Source: Deltaproteobacteria bacterium (GTDB lineage Bacteria > Desulfobacterota > Dissulfuribacteria > Dissulfuribacterales > JALVPX01). Taken from it: a DNA stretch of 17,452 nucleotides. Made by a program: the position numbers and the translations under genes. The notes under the pieces are model-generated. The model saw only the letters and a program-made list of their open reading frames with translations, did no database searches and had not been told where the DNA came from. Positions 1-7,568 of this stretch are shown here, in pieces (position 1 is the stretch's first letter; each line of letters opens with the position of its first letter). The stretch is taken from assembly GCA_027061625.1 (NCBI GenBank), contig JAMOVF010000009.1, positions 1-17,452 of the forward strand, in the 5' to 3' direction.

Positions 1-616
1 ATAGTTCAAGTTCTTCTTGTCTAGCATAGACTGTCAACTTTATGGTGCTTGCCACCACAAATGCAGCGCTAAAGAGCAACAAGACCCCGCCAACTGCTAC
101 AACCATTTTTATCAGCCGGGAAAATGCTTCCAGCCTATGAAGCCATTCCTGACCATATTGAACCTTGGCCACCTCAGGCCATCCGCCCACTTTTTTTGCC
201 AACTCCCTGATTTTATTAAGTTTAAATAGTGCCTGATCTATCTCAAGCTCAAAGGAAGGAGGAAGAAAACCAGGGTCAACGTCATCCAGCACATTTTTTT
301 CGTTTGCCAAATATGTCTCAAGACGGCGGTAAGCTTCTTCAGGTGAAACGTAGGTTACCGACTTAACCCCTTCCATTTTTTGCAAGGTCGAAAAAAGTGC
401 TGGTATCCGTTCAGGTGGAAGATCATTTTTCAAATAGACCACCACCCCCAGCTCACGGCCAAAATGTTCTACAAAACGCTCTAAATTAAAATAGATAAAA
501 GAGAAAAAGACAAAAATTAATAAAGAAAGAGTAACAACTATAGTGGTTACAGACTGCGTGCCGAGGTTTTGTTTGATGTCTGAAAAAGCACGGCGCAACA
601 AAATACCTAATGTCAT
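1..616 (-). CDS. ftsX: Cell division protein FtsX (partial, C-terminus outside window)
   Basis: Membrane subunit of the FtsEX complex, which couples ATP hydrolysis by FtsE to activation of periplasmic cell-wall hydrolases at the septum. I translated 205 residues from the ATG at 616-614; the 3' end lies beyond position 1. Seen: a short cytoplasmic start, a first membrane helix at about 23-43 (LSLLIFVFF core), a periplasmic loop at about 44-165 as expected for the FtsX extracellular domain, and a second hydrophobic segment at about 170-190. The full family protein has four helices and is near 300 residues, so the last third is missing. The start ATG overlaps the ftsE stop (ATGA at 616-613), indicating translational coupling. 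Assignment rests on topology, partner gene and sequence character. Confidence 0.9.
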   Translation of the reverse strand, partial: MTLGILLRRAFSDIKQNLGTQSVTTIVVTLSLLIFVFFSFIYFNLERFVEHFGRELGVVVYLKNDLPPERIPALFSTLQKMEGVKSVTYVSPEEAYRRLETYLANEKNVLDDVDPGFLPPSFELEIDQALFKLNKIRELAKKVGGWPEVAKVQYGQEWLHRLEAFSRLIKMVVAVGGVLLLFSAAFVVASTIKLTVYARQEELEL

Positions 617-1293
617 GACACCACCTCCATCTTTCCAGACTCAAGCCTCAACACTCTGCCTGAACTATTTTTGTAAAGCCGGTCATCATGAGTAGCAAAA
701 ATTATTGTAGCACCTCTGGCATTTAATTCGTGCATCAAATGCATCACTTCAGCAGTCCTTACTCTATCTAAATTGCCGGTAGGCTCATCTGCCAAAATTA
801 TAGGCGGCCTGTTTACTACGGCCCTGGCTATAGAGACCCGCTGCTGTTCACCACCAGACAACTGAGGCGGGAATTGGTGCATTTTGTGCCCTAGCCCCAC
901 ACCCTCCAAAACTTGACAAACCCGCTTTTTGACCTGCTCTTTCCTTAGCCCCAGAACCTCCAGGCTCAATGCCACATTTTCAAAGACACTTTTGTTTGAA
1001 AGCAACTTAAAATCCTGAAAAATCACTCCAATCTTACGCCTTAAATATGGGACCTGCGATTTTGATAAAGTGGACAAGTCCATCCCATCTACCACGATCT
1101 TTCCACCAGTGGGCAGCTCTGCCCTGAATAAAAGGCGCAGCAGTGTGGTCTTTCCTGCACCACTTGGGCCAGTAAGAAATACCAATTCCCCTTTTTCAAT
1201 TTCCAGATTGACATCTGACATGACAACATGATTGGGGGGATATTTTTTTGACACCCCTTGAAAGCTGATAATAGGTGTTTCAGCCGTTAGCAT
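613..1293 (-). CDS. ftsE: Cell division ATP-binding protein FtsE
   Basis: ABC ATPase that pairs with FtsX at the inner membrane of the division site. The 226-residue product has all nucleotide-binding motifs: Walker A GPSGAGKTT (about 42-50), Q-loop Q93 in IFQDFKLL, signature LSGGEQQ (145-151), Walker B ILADEP (166-171) and switch His202 (ATHDD). Length is typical of FtsE. Start choice: the frame is open to a TTG at 1305, and ATGs occur at 1299 and 1293. GGAG at 1303-1300 is spaced 6 bases from the ATG at 1293, so I prefer 1293; the TTG would add four residues. It is first in an operon with ftsX and is transcribed divergently from pilT. Two sigma-54-like sites lie upstream at 1355-1381. Confidence 0.95.
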   Translation of the reverse strand: MLTAETPIISFQGVSKKYPPNHVVMSDVNLEIEKGELVFLTGPSGAGKTTLLRLLFRAELPTGGKIVVDGMDLSTLSKSQVPYLRRKIGVIFQDFKLLSNKSVFENVALSLEVLGLRKEQVKKRVCQVLEGVGLGHKMHQFPPQLSGGEQQRVSIARAVVNRPPIILADEPTGNLDRVRTAEVMHLMHELNARGATIIFATHDDRLYKNSSGRVLRLESGKMEVVS

Positions 1294-1342
1294 CTGCATC
1301 TCCAAACTTTTTCATACACAACTTGTGCTAGTGCGCCTAACC

Positions 1343-1358
1343 AGGCGTGTTTATTGCA
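1343..1358 (+). promoter_or_regulatory. Sigma-54-like promoter motif upstream of pilT
   Basis: Seen on the plus strand: AGGCGTGTTTATTGCA. GG (1344-1345) and GC (1356-1357) are separated by 10 bases, and the -12 half TTGCA is perfect; the -24 half is AGGC rather than TGGC. Its GC is the same dinucleotide used, on the other strand, by the ftsE-side motif at 1355-1370, because TTGCAA is palindromic. A start near 1370 would give pilT a leader of about 140 bases. A 5-bp hairpin (CGCCT, loop AACC, AGGCG, 1334-1347) overlaps the -24 half. Confidence 0.35.
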
Positions 1359-1381
1359 AATCATAGGCCACGATTGTGCCA
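1355..1381 (-). promoter_or_regulatory. Two overlapping sigma-54-like promoter motifs upstream of ftsE
   Basis: Seen on the minus strand: TGGCACAATCGTGGCC (1381-1366) and TGGCCTATGATTTGCA (1370-1355). Both have GG and GC exactly 10 bases apart, as in the -24/-12 consensus TGGCACR-N4-TTGCW. The first has a perfect -24 half and an imperfect -12 half. The second has TGGC and a perfect TTGCA -12 half. The TGGC at 1370-1367 serves as -12 of one and -24 of the other. A start near 1344 would give a leader of about 50 bases to ftsE. Use of sigma-54 here is inference; ftsEX is not a classical sigma-54 target. Confidence 0.35.
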
Positions 1382-1508
1382 TTCTCAATTCCAGCCAAAT
1401 ACCGTTCTCAAAGAAGTGCTCTTTTAGAACTTAGAGCCTTTTGCCGATAATAGTTCAAAGAAAATCCTAATTATATTCCAAAAAACCAGGCGGTAGCAAA
1501 GCACTACT

Positions 1509-2594
1509 ATGGCAAAAATAGACGCTTTTTTCAAATTGATGCATGAACAGGGAGCATCTGACCTGCACCTTGCAGCAGGCTCTCCTCCCATTTTGAGGAT
1601 CAGAGGTGATCTTCACAGAGTAAAATATAATGCCTTGAATGATGACGAACTCAAGGCCATGCTCTATGAAATCGCTCCAGAGGAAAAGATCAAGGTATTT
1701 GAAGAGACTGGGGACGTAGATTTTGGCTATGAGATACCAAGCCTTGCCCGCTACAGGGCAAATTTTTTCATGCAGAAAAATGGAATAGGTGCTGTTTTCA
1801 GGGAGATTCCCAGCAAGATCTTAACAGCTGAACAACTAGGCCTTCCAACCATCATGACAAAACTTGCCATGCTGCCCAGAGGGCTTGTGCTGGTAACAGG
1901 GCCAACAGGAAGCGGTAAATCAACCACCCTGGCAGCCATTATTGACCATGCCAACCGCAACAGAAAAGATCACATCATAACTGTAGAAGATCCAATTGAA
2001 TTTGTTCACGAAAGCAAAGGCTGCCTAGTAAACCATAGGGAAGTGGGAACACACACAAAATCATTTAGTGCCGCCCTAAGAGGTGCTCTGCGTGAAGACC
2101 CAGACATCATACTGGTTGGTGAAATGCGCGACTTGGAGACCATTGCCCTGGCAATTGAGGCAGCGATGACTGGTCACCTTGTCATGGGCACACTCCACAC
2201 CATAAGTGCTGCAAAGACTGTGGATAGGGTGATTGAGATTTTTCCAACTGAACAGCAGGCTCAAGTGCGTTCAACATTGGCCGACGCCTTAAGGGCGGTC
2301 ATTTCGCAAACCATGTTCAAACGCATTGACACCCCCGGCAGATGCGTTGCCTTTGAAATTCTAGTGGCAACACCAGCGGTCAGAAATCTCATACGTGAAG
2401 CAAAAACCTACCAAATTCCATCTTCAATGCAGACTGGTAAAAAATATGGAATGCAGACTCTGGATGACGCAATCATGGAGCTATTGCAAAAGGGCTGGAT
2501 AGATCCAGATGAGGCCTATAACAAGTGCGTGGACAAAGCAAAGTTCAAACCCTTTGCCAAAAGCGCCCCCATAGACTTTACGGAGGTCGCCTAG
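1509..2594 (+). CDS. pilT: Type IV pilus retraction ATPase PilT
   Basis: Hexameric cytoplasmic ATPase that depolymerises type IV pili and powers twitching motility. The 361-residue protein has an N-terminal PAS-like region (ASDLHLAAG near 17-24), Walker A GPTGSGKST (131-139), Asp box IITVEDPIEF (156-165), Walker B ILVGEMRD (201-208), His box TGHLVMGTLH (221-230) and the PilT-typical AVRNLIRE element (290-297), which separates PilT from PilB and GspE. Length slightly exceeds the usual ~345. The ATG at 1509 lacks a strong Shine-Dalgarno; the AGGCGG at about 1488-1493 is rather distant. The next gene follows after one base. No pilus assembly genes (pilB, pilC, pilA) are in the window, so retraction genes are separate from assembly genes here. 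Confidence 0.95.
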   Translation: MAKIDAFFKLMHEQGASDLHLAAGSPPILRIRGDLHRVKYNALNDDELKAMLYEIAPEEKIKVFEETGDVDFGYEIPSLARYRANFFMQKNGIGAVFREIPSKILTAEQLGLPTIMTKLAMLPRGLVLVTGPTGSGKSTTLAAIIDHANRNRKDHIITVEDPIEFVHESKGCLVNHREVGTHTKSFSAALRGALREDPDIILVGEMRDLETIALAIEAAMTGHLVMGTLHTISAAKTVDRVIEIFPTEQQAQVRSTLADALRAVISQTMFKRIDTPGRCVAFEILVATPAVRNLIREAKTYQIPSSMQTGKKYGMQTLDDAIMELLQKGWIDPDEAYNKCVDKAKFKPFAKSAPIDFTEVA

Positions 2595-2595
2595 T

Positions 2596-3768
2596 ATGCA
2601 CAGATCAGATCTTGATATGCTGCTCAATGAGATGCTTGAGGCCCATCCTCGAATTTCTGATCTCAATTTCACAGTGGGAAGGCCCTGCCAAATCGCTGCG
2701 GACGGAAAACTGCATTCTGTCTCAATAGACCTGAACACAGGTTGCCTCACCCCCTTTCAAACGGAAATGCTTGCCTTAACCATGATCAACAACAATAAAA
2801 GGCTTATTTCAGACTTGATTAAACATGGATCATGCGACTTTTCCTACCACCTGCATGATGGCCCGCGCTTTCGTGTAAATGTCTTTTCGCAAAGGGGGGC
2901 ATACAGCATTGTTATGCGCCGCCTTGAAAATGAAATTCCCACTATCGAAGGGCTCAACCTTCCAGGCTGCTTCAAACAAATGGCCAAAGAGAAAAATGGC
3001 ATAATCCTTTTTACTGGTGCCACAGGTACTGGTAAAACCACATCACTGGCAGCCATCCTGGATGAAATAAACAGAAATGAGCCCCTGCACATAATTACCT
3101 TGGAAGATCCCATTGAATATGTCCACGAACACAAAAAGGCCACCTTCAACCAGCGGGAACTGGGCAAAGATTTTGATGCCTTCAGCAGCGGCTTGAGGGC
3201 AGCCCTGCGCCAAGCACCTCATGTGGTGCTTGTTGGTGAGATGAGGGATAGAGAAACCATTGAAATTGCAATGAATGCTGCTGAAACCGGCCACCTGGTC
3301 TTCAGCACGCTCCATACAGTGAACGCGGGGCATACCATAAACAGGATTCTCGGCATGTTTACCACAGAGGAGGAACGGCAGGTCCGTTTCAGGCTTGCAG
3401 ATTCCGTCAGATGGGTGGTCGGCCAGAGGCTCCTACCCAAAAAAGAAGGCGGACGAGTAGCTGTTTTTGAAATCATGCACAATAACATCCGCGTAAAAGA
3501 TGCCATCATCAATGGAGAACGTGAAGGCAAGACCTTCTATGAAATTATTGAAAGTGCCCGCGGCGTTGGTATGCAGACCTTTGACCAGCACATAATTGAA
3601 CTTTTCAAAAAAGGCGTGATTGATGAAGAAACCGCCCTTGCCTATGCCAGCAACAGGGCAAAGGTACGGCAGGGCATTGATCAGGAAAAGAACAAACGAG
3701 GAGAAAAAACATCTGATATCGAAGGGCTCAGCATAGACCTGGATTGGGATGTACGGTCACCAACTTAA
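2596..3768 (+). CDS. PilT paralogue, PilU-like retraction ATPase
   Basis: Second retraction-type ATPase of 390 residues. In characterised systems PilU assists PilT and needs it for function. Motifs: Walker A GATGTGKTT (141-149), Asp box IITLEDPIEY (about 166-175), Walker B VLVGEMRD (211-218), His box TGHLVFSTLH (231-240). Where PilT has AVRNLIRE this protein reads VKDAIINGEREG, a divergence also seen in PilU. A charged tail of about 35 residues (from NRAKVRQ to the end) extends beyond the fold. GGAGGT at 2582-2587, inside the end of pilT, sits 8 bases before the ATG, so the pair is co-transcribed and probably coupled. Whether this is orthologous to PilU or an independent PilT duplicate cannot be settled by eye, so I give no symbol. 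Confidence 0.88.
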   Translation: MHRSDLDMLLNEMLEAHPRISDLNFTVGRPCQIAADGKLHSVSIDLNTGCLTPFQTEMLALTMINNNKRLISDLIKHGSCDFSYHLHDGPRFRVNVFSQRGAYSIVMRRLENEIPTIEGLNLPGCFKQMAKEKNGIILFTGATGTGKTTSLAAILDEINRNEPLHIITLEDPIEYVHEHKKATFNQRELGKDFDAFSSGLRAALRQAPHVVLVGEMRDRETIEIAMNAAETGHLVFSTLHTVNAGHTINRILGMFTTEEERQVRFRLADSVRWVVGQRLLPKKEGGRVAVFEIMHNNIRVKDAIINGEREGKTFYEIIESARGVGMQTFDQHIIELFKKGVIDEETALAYASNRAKVRQGIDQEKNKRGEKTSDIEGLSIDLDWDVRSPT

Positions 3769-3786
3769 TTGCAGGAGAGAGTTGTT

Positions 3787-4431
3787 ATGGAGATAGTTTG
3801 CACAGGATGCGGTAAAAGATACACAATAAGAGATGAAAAGATTCCAACAAAAGGCACTGCATATCTTTCCTGTCCCCAATGCGGCGAAAAGATAGAGATC
3901 AAACCACCTAAGCCCATAAAAACCCCGGAGCCTGCATTTAATAGATCTGACAATGGACCTGACCAGTACAATGAACCCGAGTTTTTCGAACCAGGCGTAA
4001 AGACCGCCCTTATCTATTGTCCACAGGAAGAAGCCAAACTTGAGGCTAACAAGGCCCTCAAACAGCTTAATTTCATAGTCAGGGAAATCAAAAATGCTTC
4101 AGATATAGAAGGCCGTTTCAGGTATAATACCTTTGACCTGGTCCTGCTGTTCCAAAACGGCCCCGACCCAGAAGACTCTTTGAAGGGAATACATAATTTT
4201 CTAAACAACTTGGAACCAGAAAGGAGGAAAAAGGTCTTTGTGGTATATTTCCACCTTTCGGGAAACCGCTATAATGGGTTGCAGGCCTTCAGCTATTCTG
4301 TTGACATGACCTTAAATCCCTTAGACTTGGGGAGCCTTGCAGATCTGCTTCCCAAGGCCCTGACGCAAAAGGAATTCCGATATAAAATATTTGAGGAGTG
4401 CCGGGCGGAATTGGCTGCATCTGCACTTTGA
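3787..4431 (+). CDS. MJ0042-type zinc-ribbon protein with degenerate receiver-like domain
   Basis: A 214-residue protein of unknown function, third gene of the pilT operon. Residues 1-38 match the MJ0042 zinc-ribbon pattern (Cys5-x2-Cys8 and Cys29-x2-Cys32, with YTIRDEKIP and G between). Residues 39-70 are a proline- and charge-rich linker. Residues 71-194 read like a CheY-type alternating fold: TALIYC strand, helix, FIVREI, FDLVLLF strand, KKVFVVYF strand, and SVDMTLNPLD leading into a last helix. Positions that carry phosphorylation residues in receivers are changed: Y77/C78 for the acidic pair, F112 for the phospho-Asp, Y144 or F145 for the Thr/Ser, N167 before Pro168 for the Lys. The receiver assignment is inference. 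The frame extends to a TTG at 3769, but AGGAGAG at 3773-3779 favours ATG 3787. A role in pilus retraction control is suggested only by context. Confidence 0.8.
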   Translation: MEIVCTGCGKRYTIRDEKIPTKGTAYLSCPQCGEKIEIKPPKPIKTPEPAFNRSDNGPDQYNEPEFFEPGVKTALIYCPQEEAKLEANKALKQLNFIVREIKNASDIEGRFRYNTFDLVLLFQNGPDPEDSLKGIHNFLNNLEPERRKKVFVVYFHLSGNRYNGLQAFSYSVDMTLNPLDLGSLADLLPKALTQKEFRYKIFEECRAELAASAL

Positions 4432-4553
4432 TATCAGTACAGACGCCTTCACCCCTTTTCAAGCTGGGTAAATCCATGTAGTTTTTGGTAACAAAACATA
4501 GTTTGATGGATCAGTAACTCTATTACACCAAACATTCCTTTTAGGAGGTTCCA

Positions 4554-5423
4554 ATGCAAGTCAAAAGGGCAGTGGTTCCAGTGGCCGGCCTAGGCACCCG
4601 TTTTTTGCCTGCGACCAAAGCAATTCCCAAAGAGATGCTCACTATAGTTGACCGTCCAACCATCCAATACATCGTGGAAGAAGTGGTGGCATCAGGTATA
4701 AAGGATGTAATACTGGTTACGGCCTCTGGAAAAGCCGCTATAGAAAATCACTTTGACTATTCATTCGAACTGGAAACGTTCCTTGCCCAAAAAGGCAAAC
4801 TTGATCTCCTGAGGATTGTGCGCCACATTTCTAATTTGATCAATGTGGTATCTGTAAGGCAGAAAGAGCCTCTGGGCCTGGGCCATGCCGTGATGGTTAC
4901 AGAACAAATTGTTAGAAAGGAACCCTTTGCAGTGGTATTGGGTGACGACCTGGTAGACTCCCCAAATCCTTGTGTCCATCAAATGCTCGATGTCTTTAAT
5001 GAATATCAGGAATCAGTGGTGGCAGTCCAAGAAGTTCCAGAATCGGAAACCCACAGGTATGGAATAGTGGAGGGAGAGGAAGTTGCACCAGGAATATTCA
5101 AGGTGTCTCGGTTAATTGAAAAACCGCCTGCTGGCACCACTAAGTCAAACCTGGCAATAATCGGGCGTTATATTCTAAGGCCCGAGATATATGATTGCCT
5201 TCACAGGACCCTACCAGGCGTAGGCGGGGAAATTCAGCTTACAGATGCCCTGGACATCTTGAGAAAAGAACGGGCCCTTTACGCCTATAAGTTTGATGGT
5301 AACCGGTATGACGCTGGAGACAAATTAGGCTTTTTGCAGGCCACTGTAAACTTGGCACTGGAGCATCCTGAGCTTGGCGGGCCTTTCAAGGAATATCTGA
5401 AAGAGCTTGTTGCCAAACTCTAA
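4554..5423 (+). CDS. galU: UTP-glucose-1-phosphate uridylyltransferase
   Basis: Makes UDP-glucose from UTP and glucose-1-phosphate in the cytoplasm, feeding lipopolysaccharide, exopolysaccharide and galactose metabolism. The 289-residue protein is of normal GalU length. It has the N-terminal nucleotide-binding motif GLGTRFLPATKAIPKEML (about 12-29), the GDDLVDS stretch of the active site, the RLIEKPPAGTTKSN segment, and the GGEIQLTDAL substrate loop. The ATG at 4554 follows a strong AGGAGGT at 4543-4549. The 122 bases between it and the zinc-ribbon gene contain no convincing terminator; the inverted pair ATCCAT (4472-4477) / ATGGAT (4506-4511) is weak. priA follows after 6 bases, suggesting one transcript. 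Confidence 0.95.
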   Translation: MQVKRAVVPVAGLGTRFLPATKAIPKEMLTIVDRPTIQYIVEEVVASGIKDVILVTASGKAAIENHFDYSFELETFLAQKGKLDLLRIVRHISNLINVVSVRQKEPLGLGHAVMVTEQIVRKEPFAVVLGDDLVDSPNPCVHQMLDVFNEYQESVVAVQEVPESETHRYGIVEGEEVAPGIFKVSRLIEKPPAGTTKSNLAIIGRYILRPEIYDCLHRTLPGVGGEIQLTDALDILRKERALYAYKFDGNRYDAGDKLGFLQATVNLALEHPELGGPFKEYLKELVAKL

Positions 5424-5429
5424 TTTGTA

Positions 5430-7538
5430 GTGACAAGCCGCGGCTGCACACAGTTAATTGATGTAATCGTACCTCTGCCCATATACTCCTGCCTTACCTA
5501 CGCACTGCCTGCGGATATGCCTATGCCTGAAAAGGGTAGCAGGGTGCTGGTCCCGGTGGGCAAGAGGAAAATGGCGGGCATTGTATGGGGTGAATGCCAA
5601 AACTCTCCCCCAGAATCAATCACCATCAAACCCATTCTTAAGCAGCTTGATGCAGTCCCCCTAATAAATGAATGCCTTTTCCAGTTTCTCGAATGGGTAG
5701 CCAATTACTATTTCCATCCCATTGGCATGGTGGTGGCAGAGGCCATGCCGCCAGGCATTATCTCTGCATATAAAGGGAGACAAAACGCTGTTTCAAGACC
5801 TTTCAAACCAGGAGCAAAGGCGCCTGAACTTGCAGCCTGGTCTGAAAAAAATACTCCTTATGCCCTCACTGAGCACCAGGAAAAGGCCCTTGTCCTTATA
5901 AAGAAAGCAATCCAGCAAAATCAATATAAGACTTTTTTGCTTCATGGTGTTACGGGATGCGGCAAGACAGAGGTCTATATTCATGCTGCCAGAAATGTTT
6001 TGGCTGAAGGCAAGCAGGCACTTATAATGGTTCCTGAAATAGCCATGACTGCTCAGATTGTAGGCCGTTTTTTAAAACGTTTTGGCAGCAGCGTAAGCGT
6101 GCTGCACAGCGGTCTTACGCCTTCTGAAAGAAGAAACCAGTGGTCCAAAATCCGCAATGGAGAATCAAATATCATAATCGGAACCAGATCTGCAGTATTT
6201 GCTCCCCTGGAACGTATTGGGCTCATAGTCGTGGATGAAGAACATGACCCTTCTTATAAGCAGGACGAACATCTCCGCTATCACGGCCGTGACCTTGCAG
6301 TTGTCCGGGGCAGATTGTCTAATGCAGCTGTTGTCTTGGGCTCAGCAACACCTTCCCTATCCAGCATGCACAACGCGATGCAGGGCAAATATCAGTTGAT
6401 TTCAATGCCTGAGCGTATAGCAGGCAGGCCTATGCCAGAAATAGTAATTGTGGACCGCTCCCAGAAAGGAGCAAAGGTTAATTCACAGGAAGTAAAAAGG
6501 CCTTCCTGGCTTTCTAAGCAGCTCTATCAGGAAATAAAAGCAACCTTTGAGAAAGGGGAGCAAGTGCTCCTTTTTTTGAACCGCCGCGGCTTTGCGCCTT
6601 ATGTTTTCTGCCCGGACTGCGGCCACGTCTTCAGATGCGAAGAGTGCGATGTGACCATGACCTTTCACCGTTCTCTTAAAAAGAAGGGAGAAGGAGATCT
6701 GCATGATGGACTGCTGCGCTGCCACTACTGCGGCTCAGAGCATCAAGCCATGCCTGTTTGTCCAAAATGCCGGGGACTATCAGCTATAGCCACAGGTTAT
6801 GGCACACAAAAAGTGGCCTCAGAACTGAAAAAGCTCTTTCCTGAAAAGGAAATATGCCGACTAGATCGCGACACAGCAAGCTCAAGAAAAAAAATGGAGA
6901 CCCTGCTGCAGAATTTTTATAACCGTGCAGTTGACTGCTTGGTTGGAACCCAAATGGTTACAAAGGGCCATGATTTTCCATATCTCACCCTTGTGGGCGT
7001 AGTAGCTGCTGACCAATCCCTTAATTTCCCAGAATACCACGCCTCCGAACGCACTTTTCAAATATTATTGCAGGTAAGCGGAAGGCCTGGCCGTAATACC
7101 CTGCCTGGAAAAGTAGTGATCCAGACACACAACCCGCATCACTATGTATTTAAATACCTGATGGGTCATGATTTCAACGGCTTTGCCCAGGAAGAGATGT
7201 CAAGGCGGAAAGCATTAAGTTATCCGCCCTTTGGACGGCTGATAAACCTCCGCTTTTCAGGCAAAACAAAGAGAAAGGTTGAGGCAGGTGCTAACAATGT
7301 TGCTTCAGTCCTCAAAAAGGGGGCAAGGAGCCATCTATTCAAAGATGTTGAGATTTTGGGTCCAGCGCCTGCTCCGTTAAGCAGAATTAAAGGCCGCTAC
7401 AGATATCAGGTCTTGATAAAAGGTACTTCCATATCTGACGTTAGAAAGGCATGCTCCTATGTCTTACAGAACAAAGCTGTATTATGCCCTTCCTCTGTAA
7501 GAATGGATCTCGATGTAGATCCTCAGCGTCTGCTTTAA
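5430..7538 (+). CDS. priA: Primosomal protein N' (replication restart helicase PriA)
   Basis: DNA helicase that recognises stalled forks and loads the replisome away from the origin. The 702-residue product carries an N-terminal 3'-DNA-binding region (SCLTYALP and PVGKRKMAGIVW), Walker A GVTGCGKT (173-180), DEEH box (269-272), motif III GSATPSL (304-310), and eight zinc-binding cysteines at 394, 397, 403, 406, 431, 434, 444 and 447 inserted in the second helicase lobe, a PriA hallmark. Motif VI reads QVSGRPGR (548-555) where the usual form is QVAGRAGR. The start is GTG at 5430 with no good Shine-Dalgarno; its 6-base distance from galU suggests reinitiation. It converges on the PP-loop gene, with about 30 bases between stops and no clear terminator. 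Confidence 0.95.
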   Translation: MTSRGCTQLIDVIVPLPIYSCLTYALPADMPMPEKGSRVLVPVGKRKMAGIVWGECQNSPPESITIKPILKQLDAVPLINECLFQFLEWVANYYFHPIGMVVAEAMPPGIISAYKGRQNAVSRPFKPGAKAPELAAWSEKNTPYALTEHQEKALVLIKKAIQQNQYKTFLLHGVTGCGKTEVYIHAARNVLAEGKQALIMVPEIAMTAQIVGRFLKRFGSSVSVLHSGLTPSERRNQWSKIRNGESNIIIGTRSAVFAPLERIGLIVVDEEHDPSYKQDEHLRYHGRDLAVVRGRLSNAAVVLGSATPSLSSMHNAMQGKYQLISMPERIAGRPMPEIVIVDRSQKGAKVNSQEVKRPSWLSKQLYQEIKATFEKGEQVLLFLNRRGFAPYVFCPDCGHVFRCEECDVTMTFHRSLKKKGEGDLHDGLLRCHYCGSEHQAMPVCPKCRGLSAIATGYGTQKVASELKKLFPEKEICRLDRDTASSRKKMETLLQNFYNRAVDCLVGTQMVTKGHDFPYLTLVGVVAADQSLNFPEYHASERTFQILLQVSGRPGRNTLPGKVVIQTHNPHHYVFKYLMGHDFNGFAQEEMSRRKALSYPPFGRLINLRFSGKTKRKVEAGANNVASVLKKGARSHLFKDVEILGPAPAPLSRIKGRYRYQVLIKGTSISDVRKACSYVLQNKAVLCPSSVRMDLDVDPQRLL

Positions 7539-7568
7539 AAAAATTGACGCCTTACAAATTCTCTTCCC

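Noticed and set aside
17..229. Plus-strand open frame of 70 codons.
   Set aside because: It is antisense to ftsX, which has clear membrane topology and an overlapping start with ftsE.
1356..1409. Minus-strand stretch reading ERYLAGIENGTIVAYDLQ then stop, resembling the end of a beta-propeller or PQQ-repeat protein.
   Set aside because: A TGA lies immediately upstream in frame and neither other frame continues the similarity; 18 residues can arise by chance.
1306..1508. Sigma-70 promoter for pilT (TATATT at 1472-1477).
   Set aside because: No acceptable -35 element at 16-18 bases.
4472..4511. Inverted pair ATCCAT/ATGGAT with an inner GTTTT/AAAAC hairpin between the zinc-ribbon gene and galU.
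   Set aside because: Stems are short with a 28-base spacer and no T-tract; not a convincing terminator.
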